A stretch of 21,624 nucleotides of DNA from contig JAIRRQ010000012.1 in NCBI GenBank assembly GCA_031255895.1, forward strand, positions 1 to 21,624. The letters are read 5' to 3'. This DNA comes from Methanocalculaceae archaeon (lineage in GTDB: Archaea; Halobacteriota; Methanomicrobia; Methanomicrobiales; Methanocorpusculaceae). How positions within the stretch are numbered: the first letter of the stretch is position 1; each line of letters opens with the position of its first letter. Below the pieces are notes generated by a model. It searched no databases and had not been told where the DNA came from. It was given only the letters and a program-made list of their open reading frames with translations. Positions 15,929-21,624 of the stretch are shown one piece after another. Position numbers and translations under genes: made by a program.

Positions 15929-17001
15929 GCCCATCAGTGCTAATTATCGGATATACGACCCGTCACGTGGCAAAATCTGCGGAGTGTGCAGGGTATGAGG
16001 TGTACGCAGTGGATCACTTTTGTGATCAGGATCTCCTCTGGTGCACGAAGGATGCCATAGCGTTTGACGAGTTGGACAATGTGCCATTTATCGTTGAAGA
16101 GATGCTTTCGCGGCATGAAATCGACTGTGTGGTGACGACATCGGGTGCAGAGCTTTTGGATTTACCAAACCGGTTAGGCACCGATCCGGAGGTTGCAGCA
16201 CGATTTATGGATAAGGGAAAAACTCAGGAGTTTTTTGAGTCTCTTGGTGTTTTGGTTCCTCAGAAATTATCTGATGGAGAGTATCCCGCGATGATGAAAA
16301 CGCTATCTGGTGCGGGAGGGTGGAGGAACGCAGTTGTTTGCAACGATGCGGAACGCACGCGTTGGGAGGAGTTTGTGGATCACGAACCGTTTATGATGCA
16401 GGAGTTTATTGCTGGCGTCTCGGCGAGCGTTTCTTGTGTTGGAACGGGTAATTCTGCAAAAGCAATCGCAGCGAACGAACAGATTCTCCGTGGAGGAAAT
16501 GCGGAAGCCTATGCGTTTTCAGGATCGGTTACACCCTGTACACACCCTATGACGGAACGAATGATGGATATCGCAGAGGAAATTGTTGCGGCAAGTGGAT
16601 GCGTGGGATCAGTCGGGGTGGATTTTGTTCTTACCGACAACGCTTTATACGCGATTGAAATAAACCCGCGATTCCAGGGAACAGTAGATACGGTGGAGGC
16701 TTCATGCGGCGCAAATTTGTTCCAGATGCACACGGATGCGTGCTACGGCATATTGCCGAGTGTGATGCCAAAACATCGACAATTCTGTGTACGAAAAATT
16801 CTCTTGGCTCCCAAACACTTGGTGCTGAATATTGACATGCGGAAGTTTGCGGGAACGATCGCAGACATCCCACATCCGGAGACAGTGTTTGAAAAGGGAG
16901 ATATTATGTTTTCAGTTTTCGGGTGGGGAAAATCACGGGAGGAGGCATTCATATCCCTGGATAAACATATCACGAACACCATCCAATATATAGATATATG
17001 A
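15925..17001 (+). CDS. ATP-grasp family carboxylate ligase, substrate unknown
   Basis: This 358-aa ATP-grasp protein resembles the archaeal group of predicted ligases related to biotin carboxylase (COG2232 type). It starts with a Rossmann-like strand [11 protein letters not shown]. The middle carries an ATP-binding region with [15 protein letters not shown]. The metal-binding end is [23 protein letters not shown], with the N-P-R of ATP-grasp enzymes. The substrate cannot be named. Related proteins occur in methanogens and in methylotrophs that use methanopterin, so a cofactor role is possible but unproven. Both ends use ATGA overlaps, with aTrm56 before and tfe after. Confidence 0.8.
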   Translation: MSPSVLIIGYTTRHVAKSAECAGYEVYAVDHFCDQDLLWCTKDAIAFDELDNVPFIVEEMLSRHEIDCVVTTSGAELLDLPNRLGTDPEVAARFMDKGKTQEFFESLGVLVPQKLSDGEYPAMMKTLSGAGGWRNAVVCNDAERTRWEEFVDHEPFMMQEFIAGVSASVSCVGTGNSAKAIAANEQILRGGNAEAYAFSGSVTPCTHPMTERMMDIAEEIVAASGCVGSVGVDFVLTDNALYAIEINPRFQGTVDTVEASCGANLFQMHTDACYGILPSVMPKHRQFCVRKILLAPKHLVLNIDMRKFAGTIADIPHPETVFEKGDIMFSVFGWGKSREEAFISLDKHITNTIQYIDI

Positions 17002-17519
17002 CGGAGATCACTGAGGAACAGCTGCAAAATCCTGCGATATTTCAGTATCTTCTAAAACTCGTGGGTGAAGAGGGAATTGAACTTCTCCGTCGATGCCCGA
17101 ACAATGAGTTGAGCGATGAAGATATTGCAGAAAAAACGGAAATCAACTTAAACTCCGTGCGCCATACGTTGTACAATCTCTATGAACACCGACTGGCGGA
17201 ATATCGAAGGATTAAGAACAATGAGACTGGATGGCTAACATACCTGTGGATGATGCGAATGGATAATATGAATTTGGTTCTACGCTCGGAGATGGAAACA
17301 GGGGTGGATAAACTTTCAACACGTCTTCGGTATGATGAGGCAAATGATTTTTATCAGTGCAAAAACTGTGGATTGATGACGACGTTTAATAACGCGTGTA
17401 CGACAAATTTTGCCTGTGAACAGTGCGGTGAGATGTTAGTGCATTTTGATGATGAATTGCTAGTGTCTGCACTGAAAAGTCGCATTGAGAAGATGCGCGA
17501 GGCTCTTTCGAATGCCTGA
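16998..17519 (+). CDS. tfe: Transcription factor E (TFE alpha)
   Basis: TFE, the archaeal counterpart of TFIIE-alpha, stabilises the open promoter complex with RNA polymerase. This protein is 173 aa. The N-terminal winged helix (about 10-90) includes LSDEDIAEKTEINLNSVRHTL and LYEHRLAEYRR. A helical linker follows, then a zinc ribbon with cysteines 121, 124, 140 and 143 (CKNC and CEQC). Length and domain order are standard. It starts by ATGA overlap with the ATP-grasp gene, and its last codons contain the start of the HD gene. Confidence 0.96.
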   Translation: MTEITEEQLQNPAIFQYLLKLVGEEGIELLRRCPNNELSDEDIAEKTEINLNSVRHTLYNLYEHRLAEYRRIKNNETGWLTYLWMMRMDNMNLVLRSEMETGVDKLSTRLRYDEANDFYQCKNCGLMTTFNNACTTNFACEQCGEMLVHFDDELLVSALKSRIEKMREALSNA

Positions 17520-17994
17520 GAATAGGTATTCTCAGATTCTTTTTTCGGTGGGTTGTGATTCGGGAGTAATCCGACATTGTGAAACCGTCGCATCAGTCGC
17601 ATCACAGTTTTCCGGTGATTCGGTGGATGATGCCCTAGTCTTCGCCGGGTCGATGATGCATGATATAGGACGATCAATAACCCACGATATTTCCCATGCA
17701 CAAAATGGTGCGCGGATATGTCGCGAACGAGGTGAAAGCGAGGCATTAATAGAGATCGTACTCCGGCATGTAGGAGCAGGGCTGAATGCAGATGAGTGTA
17801 CGCTTCTTGGACTCCTGCCGATGGACTGTGTACCGCGGACACTTGAGGAAAAAATAGTGGCACATGCTGACAATTTGACAAAAGGATCAAAAATAATATC
17901 CATTGAGGAGTGTATGACACGGATTGCAGATCTACCTACTCGATCGAAAAAAAAAATATGGAGGCTTGCGATGGAAATTGAACAACTTGGTTGA
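17512..17994 (+). CDS. HD-domain phosphohydrolase-like protein (TIGR00295 type)
   Basis: This 160-aa HD-superfamily protein probably is a metal-dependent phosphohydrolase of unknown substrate. Visible ligands are H22 (VIRHCE), the H50-D51 pair in SMMHDIGR, H62 (SHAQNGARI), H86 (RHVGAG) and the late D120 (AHADNL), which together form a complete HD signature. I start at ATG 17512, overlapping the tfe stop by 8 bp; upstream codons lie inside tfe and look unlike the family. It ends the plus-strand operon and converges on DUF447 with 8 bp between. Confidence 0.85.
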   Translation: MPENRYSQILFSVGCDSGVIRHCETVASVASQFSGDSVDDALVFAGSMMHDIGRSITHDISHAQNGARICRERGESEALIEIVLRHVGAGLNADECTLLGLLPMDCVPRTLEEKIVAHADNLTKGSKIISIEECMTRIADLPTRSKKKIWRLAMEIEQLG

Positions 17995-18002
17995 TGTTTG
18001 CA

Positions 18003-18563
18003 CTACAATCCGCAAATTTCATACAGAAGCTTTCCTGCCTCGCGTTCGCGTGGGCCGCCACACTTGGCAACCACACTTAAATGATACTCGATGAGATCGC
18101 GGAGACGGCTGTCTTTATTATGGACGTACCGCGTTGCATGCACCGTTGCATCGATAACACTGTTGAAACCACGATTGATTGGGTGCGATTCCTCACGGAC
18201 ATATTCGGACGTCACCAACAAGAGATCGATATAGTAAGTCTCCTCTGTTTCATGCAAAACGACAGTCCGAAACGCCATCCATGCATCTGCGGAAAGCAAT
18301 CGTTGCATCATGATACCGCCAACAGATATATCTACCAGATCGTCAGCTGCCACATCCGAAAACGCATACTGCGGATAAAGGTAGCAATCCGAAACAAAAT
18401 TCGCAGTAACCCAACCATACTCAATGATGTTTTTCGCTGTCTTAGATCCCTTGAAAAGGATCATTTTTGGAGACAGATTCGATTTTGCAATGATCCCCAT
18501 CGGGGCAGCATTGTCTTTGGTAATCGCAATTACTTCAGTAATACCTTCACCTAACAGTCCCAT
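18003..18563 (-). CDS. DUF447 family protein
   Basis: This 186-aa protein belongs to the archaeal/methylotroph DUF447 family, a split-barrel fold related to flavin-binding proteins. The N-terminal GITEVIAITKDNAAPMGI (residues 6-23) and the central FVSDCYLYPQYAFSD are family hallmarks. The exact reaction is unknown. In methylotrophs, homologues lie in clusters for methanopterin-linked C1 transfer, from memory. ATG 18563 was chosen because GGAGG stands 7 nt before it; a TTG at 18569 is less likely. It overlaps the CitG-like gene by 13 bp. Confidence 0.85.
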   Translation of the reverse strand: MGLLGEGITEVIAITKDNAAPMGIIAKSNLSPKMILFKGSKTAKNIIEYGWVTANFVSDCYLYPQYAFSDVAADDLVDISVGGIMMQRLLSADAWMAFRTVVLHETEETYYIDLLLVTSEYVREESHPINRGFNSVIDATVHATRYVHNKDSRLRDLIEYHLSVVAKCGGPREREAGKLLYEICGL

Positions 18564-19381
18564 TTCCAACCCTCCAAAAGAGCGATAAATATTCCAGCAA
18601 TGCAGATATCAGCAAGAGAGCCTGGATTGATGCCAGCTTCGATGCATTCTTTATCAAGTTCTGCGAGAGTTCGCTTACCATCCAAGACTTCACGGGCTTT
18701 GTACATCACCTGCTCTGCAGTCGTTTCATCAAATTTTTTTGCAATAAAGGTATCCGGATACCTAGCCATCAACGCGAGAAACATCATAGGTATAGCATGT
18801 ACACCATCGCTTTGTGCGATCAACAGATCTGCTGCTCGACGCGTCAAATCAAAGCCATTCGTCCACTCACGAGCAATCATGTCATGCTGAGCGGAGTACT
18901 TCACTACGTCATACATCGTGATTTGTTCTTCGATCAATCGTTGCACCGACGTCGGATCGTTGACATCCATAGGATCTTCGCATCTGACCCGTACCTGCGT
19001 CAATCCAAACGCTTCGTAGAAGAGAACCGCATCGGTCACAGTTGTTTTCTTCACCAATTCTGCTGCGCCAACAATGCCTCGGCCTGCGATTAACGGAAAG
19101 AGAAGAAGAAACGCACCGAAATGAGTGTTGCCCCCGTTGTGCATGTTGGTGCGTGCGACTGCACCACACATCGCTTCACCGATAGATAGGCAACCATCTT
19201 CAACAGCAGAAAAAATCGGTTTCACCATAACTGCCGAGGAGAGAAAATGATCGAGTCTGGTATCTGCAAAATCGTGACATCGATCAATGTTGCCTGGTTT
19301 TTCGCGAGCGGTAACTTCAAGGAGCATAGCAAACTGTGCGAGTTCCGCAAGAGAGGGGGGTTTAACAGTCAGTTGAAGCAT
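18551..19381 (-). CDS. Triphosphoribosyl-dephospho-CoA synthase-like (CitG/MdcB family)
   Basis: This 276-aa protein belongs to the CitG/MdcB family. Bacterial members make the 2'-(5''-triphosphoribosyl) prosthetic-group precursor; archaeal members have no such role assigned. Motifs are EKPGNIDRCHDFAD near the N-terminus and MHNGGNTHFGAFLLLFPLI in the middle, matching the conserved PG-N and NTH-GA elements. The rest is helical, as in the family. ATG 19381 lies 19 bp inside the 3' end of the marker 9 gene; TTG 19387 is an alternative. The operon context suggests a step in methanogen cofactor assembly with ribose-phosphate chemistry, which is inference. Confidence 0.8.
   Translation of the reverse strand: MLQLTVKPPSLAELAQFAMLLEVTAREKPGNIDRCHDFADTRLDHFLSSAVMVKPIFSAVEDGCLSIGEAMCGAVARTNMHNGGNTHFGAFLLLFPLIAGRGIVGAAELVKKTTVTDAVLFYEAFGLTQVRVRCEDPMDVNDPTSVQRLIEEQITMYDVVKYSAQHDMIAREWTNGFDLTRRAADLLIAQSDGVHAIPMMFLALMARYPDTFIAKKFDETTAEQVMYKAREVLDGKRTLAELDKECIEAGINPGSLADICIAGIFIALLEGWKWDC
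18571..18575 (-). promoter_or_regulatory. Shine-Dalgarno deciding the DUF447 start
   Basis: GGAGG on the minus strand stands 7 nt before ATG 18563, inside the end of the CitG-like gene. It favours ATG 18563 over TTG 18569 and supports coupled translation. Confidence 0.5.
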
Positions 19382-20477
19382 CAACAAAAATCTTCTCCAT
19401 GATACCGTCCGAAAGCTTCCGCTTCATTATCATATATTCACTCTTCGTGAGTGACAGAGATTCAAGCATCGTATCGCGGAACATGCAAGGAGTTGAGGGT
19501 TTGCAGCACCAAGCAAGACTGCCAAAACAGGTATGACTACCTTTCGAAATCTCAGTTCCGTTCGTTAGTTCCCGTTTGAGCGATAAATACTCTTGACGGT
19601 TCATACCGATTGTATCTAATGTTGGCAAAAGCGGACATTGTTTAACCGGCATACAACAGAAGGCAAGAGAACGCAGATCTCCACCACGACAGAGTTGTTT
19701 TGGTGCATTGTACCAGCCGCTTTCGTCGGAAATTGTACGGATGTAGCGATCAAGAAGCTGAAGAGTAGCAACGTTTGCCGAACGAGCAAGAGAGACCATG
19801 TCGGCACCGTGAGAAAACATATCCATCATCTTGTTTGGTGCGTTGATGTTGTTATTTGCAATGATAATCAGAGGACAACTGTTTCTGATCTGCCGAATAC
19901 GGGTGTAACCACTATCCATCAAGTCGATGTGCAGGATGTCAGCGCCAGCAGCCCATAGTTTTCGTGCAAGTAGCCGATCGTCGACTACGCCTGCACGAAT
20001 CTTGACGGAGACACAAACACCTTCTGCGTGAAGAGCGCGGACAATGGCGCAGAGGGCGTCGACGTTGTGCAACAGATACTCGCCACAGTGTGCATCGATC
20101 ATCGGTTGTTGGTGACAGTGTGCATCGATTTCATAGATAACATCATTGCCGAACTGGTGAGATGCGGAAACGTATGCCTCAGGAGTAGATCCTCGAAGAT
20201 TCAGACCGACAACGACGTCAATTTCCTCGAGCATAGCAAGTTCAGTTGCTATTTGATCAAAATCACCGGAAAACTCGGTGCGACCAGTTTCAATCATTTT
20301 TCGAGAAGCTTCTTGTGTAGATGCGTCTAGAGAAAATCCACCGATGAAAACTGTGCCCACATGAGCTGCGCGTTCAATGGCATATCCAGCATTGGTAATT
20401 CCCGCCATGGATGCGAGTGCTATCGGCGTTTTCACCAGTTTTCCATTTATTGATAAAAATCTGTTCGATCCTCGCAT
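19362..20477 (-). CDS. Methanogenesis marker 9 protein (Dus-like barrel plus Cys-rich repeats)
   Basis: This 371-aa protein has two parts. Residues about 10-250 form a TIM barrel like dihydrouridine synthases (LASMAGITNAGY, VSVKIRAGV, ADILHIDLMDSG, IIANNNI, ADMVSLARS), with a Cys at 121 near the usual catalytic position. Residues 263-358 are the methanogenesis marker 9 domain, built of two copies of SLA(F/W)CC-P...C followed by EY...KR-L--G. Cysteines are 263, 274, 275, 281 and 317, 324, 325, 331, enough for two metal or Fe-S sites. The family is nearly restricted to methanogens and its function is unknown. It is followed by the CitG-like gene, overlapping by 20 bp. Confidence 0.88.
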   Translation of the reverse strand: MRGSNRFLSINGKLVKTPIALASMAGITNAGYAIERAAHVGTVFIGGFSLDASTQEASRKMIETGRTEFSGDFDQIATELAMLEEIDVVVGLNLRGSTPEAYVSASHQFGNDVIYEIDAHCHQQPMIDAHCGEYLLHNVDALCAIVRALHAEGVCVSVKIRAGVVDDRLLARKLWAAGADILHIDLMDSGYTRIRQIRNSCPLIIIANNNINAPNKMMDMFSHGADMVSLARSANVATLQLLDRYIRTISDESGWYNAPKQLCRGGDLRSLAFCCMPVKQCPLLPTLDTIGMNRQEYLSLKRELTNGTEISKGSHTCFGSLAWCCKPSTPCMFRDTMLESLSLTKSEYMIMKRKLSDGIMEKIFVDASTDC

Positions 20478-20483
20478 AGAATC

Positions 20484-20509
20484 AATACCTATTCGTCATC
20501 TCAGGTATT
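20484..20509. repeat. 7-bp inverted repeat before the marker 9 gene
   Basis: The arms aatacct (20484-20490) and aggtatt (20503-20509) with a 12-bp spacer lie 7 bp upstream of the marker 9 ATG and reach into the stop of the preceding gene. It could be an operator or a weak hairpin. Confidence 0.3.
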
Positions 20510-20979
20510 TAGTCTGACGGGAATGGTTTAAAATCAACAATGTGGTAGCCATAGGAGGTACGTTCCAATGGGGTGCACTTGCGAAACTCATCTATTGAAA
20601 TGCTGGCCTGTGAGGTAAAGAATGCGAGTACTATCTCCCACGGCATGAGATATGCTTCATTTTTGAGACCGTTTCCTCGGAACTCTACGGCAAGAAATCC
20701 ACGTCTACCAGTGTACTTGAGAAAACCGGAGATGTTATCGATCTGGTGCACATTGTCTTTGTCCCTATGGAAATTGCTCGTAAAGGAAAGACGTTTTCCT
20801 TTAACAGATTTGCATTCAATGGCAAGGTAAAATGAAGGATCAAGCGAATCAACGATGATGTCCACATACTGGGTGTTGAAGTGTGCCTGCTTGAGGCGGT
20901 ACGCGAAACCTTTCATCCGATGTTTTGTGAAGTACCGGTTAATGCATGTGACTACTGCACGCTCGAACTCGTTTGTCAT
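20509..20979 (-). CDS. PD-(D/E)XK nuclease-like protein, related to Holliday junction resolvase Hjc
   Basis: This 156-aa protein shows the nuclease core of archaeal resolvases: an N-terminal FERAV helix, a central YVDIIVD (D40) and the catalytic AIECKS (E55-x-K57). After the core come HRDKDNVHQIDN and a strand GFLAVEFRG, as in Hjc, then a tail. Length is somewhat above classical Hjc (about 130 aa), and the R-x-x-GSG feature of Hjc is not obvious (only AYRLK), so it is a relative rather than a sure Hjc. It precedes marker 9 by 31 bp. Its ATG overlaps the stop of an upstream frame (ATGA). Confidence 0.75.
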   Translation of the reverse strand: MTNEFERAVVTCINRYFTKHRMKGFAYRLKQAHFNTQYVDIIVDSLDPSFYLAIECKSVKGKRLSFTSNFHRDKDNVHQIDNISGFLKYTGRRGFLAVEFRGNGLKNEAYLMPWEIVLAFFTSQASISIDEFRKCTPLERTSYGYHIVDFKPFPSD

Positions 20980-21197
20980 GTTATTTTCTTCTTCATATTT
21001 CTAATGTGGGCTTTTATCTTTTTCTTGAGTGATACGTAGGGGAAATACAGAGAGATCAGAGGAATCATTGTACCAAAAATCACCACAAAAATGTGTATAG
21101 CATTGTCGGTGATGGTACAGTGAAAGAACTTTTGATTGCATCGCGCAGCAGAAGCATTGTGCAGGAGACGAACGAGAATACGACGCCTGAATGACAA
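20976..21197 (-). pseudogene. Possible 3' remnant of a membrane protein
   Basis: The frame starts only at TTG 21197 and ends with TGA overlapping the nuclease-like gene's ATG. Its C-terminal half encodes one membrane span (IHIFVVIFGTMIPLISLYF) followed by a strongly basic tail (KKKIKAHIRNMKKK). A second frame (21001-21279) overlaps it and carries a coding-like beginning (VIISFSDTIATDPSLF), as if a frameshift had separated the two. The ATGA overlap suggests it was once an intact upstream gene in this operon. No family is recognised. Confidence 0.3.
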
Positions 21198-21425
21198 ATT
21201 CGTTAGTGATGTTCGACTGAGGTAGGCGACAGAATAAAGATGGATCTGTTGCGATTGTGTCGCTGAACGAGATGATCACGATGTACTTCGATCAGACGTG
21301 ACAGGACCAGTGGAAAATTATCTCCATCCTGAAAAGTGGATGAATCTGCCTATTGGTTAAGTAGTACTTGAACTTTTGCAAACAATATTTTAATAGGAAT
21401 TGATCGCAAACAATGCGATATTTTA

Positions 21426-21598
21426 TCTGGAATTTACGATCAGAGCTACCATAGCTACAACAGAATTTTCGAGGTCCACGACGCATGAAGACACACAGAT
21501 GTTGGAGATGGAGAGAGAATCACCGTGCGTAATTTTACAAATTCAAAAATAACAGAGGCACCTTTAGCAGCTGAAAAATACTGCAGTGTTGTTGTCTG
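21426..21598 (-). pseudogene. Frameshifted remnant resembling archaeal type IV pilin
   Basis: Two minus-strand frames join by a frameshift near 21535. The first reads FSAAKGASVIFEFVK; the second reads KITHGDSLSISNICV and continues to TAA at 21423-21425. Together they recall the beta-rich part of archaeal type IV pilin-like proteins, where a segment such as ITH-GGDSLSIS follows a strand. No pilin N-terminus is in the window, which ends just upstream. The rest of 21198-21425 holds broken frames. This is a memory-based resemblance. Confidence 0.3.
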
Positions 21599-21624
21599 GA
21601 TCTATCAATTCTGAACATTCTTGT

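Noticed and set aside
1-21624. CRISPR array, rRNA or tRNA genes
   Set aside because: I saw no regularly spaced direct repeats, no rRNA-like blocks and no convincing cloverleaf by reading. A covariance search would be needed to exclude a divergent tRNA.

Overview
The window looks like a chromosomal segment of a hydrogenotrophic methanogenic archaeon of the order Methanomicrobiales, most likely near Methanocorpusculum. The evidence is gene content: a VAT/CDC48 ATPase, transcription factor E, aTrm56, archaeal pyrB-pyrI, a RimK/MptN-type glutamate ligase, DUF447, a CitG-like protein and a methanogenesis marker 9 protein. Genes are tightly packed in short operons with ATGA-type overlaps. Between these blocks lie AT-rich stretches of 0.5-1.6 kb holding broken reading frames. 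Intact housekeeping genes among gene graveyards would fit a host-restricted lineage; methanogenic endosymbionts of ciliates, one of them a Methanocorpusculum, are a known case. That last point is inference.

Layout. 1-690: a doubtful 81-aa ORF, an unusual mini-gene on the minus strand (strong Shine-Dalgarno, 22 codons, hairpin plus T-run), and AT-rich DNA. 690-3615 (-): cdc48 followed by an Hsp20-like gene. 3732-4310 (-): 5-formyltetrahydrofolate cyclo-ligase. 4539-5028: two divergent short ORFs, each broken by one in-frame stop. 5109-7703: UPF0058, an MptN-like ligase, and pyrB-pyrI from a divergent promoter. 7711-8583 (-): a MutY-type glycosylase without Fe-S cysteines. 8584-9813: no convincing gene, but a cluster of inverted repeats. 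9814-13463 (-): an operon of a DJ-1/PfpI protein, a TPR plus winged-helix protein, and an orphan BrxD-type (DUF2791) ATPase. 13464-15059: decayed sequence with pilin-like and transposase-like remnants. 15060-17994 (+): winged-helix protein, aTrm56, ATP-grasp protein, TFE and HD-domain protein, all overlapping. 18003-20979 (-): PD-(D/E)XK protein, methanogenesis marker 9, CitG-like protein, DUF447. 20976-21624: remnants of membrane or pilin-like genes.

How they fit together. Three blocks tie to methanogen physiology: the MptN-like ligase and the marker 9/CitG-like/DUF447 operon probably serve C1-carrier cofactors, and the TFE operon serves transcription and tRNA modification. The block most likely to hold an undescribed system is 9814-13463. 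There a BREX-family ATPase is translationally coupled to a TPR-winged-helix partner, with no other BREX gene in view, and decayed DNA lies on both sides.
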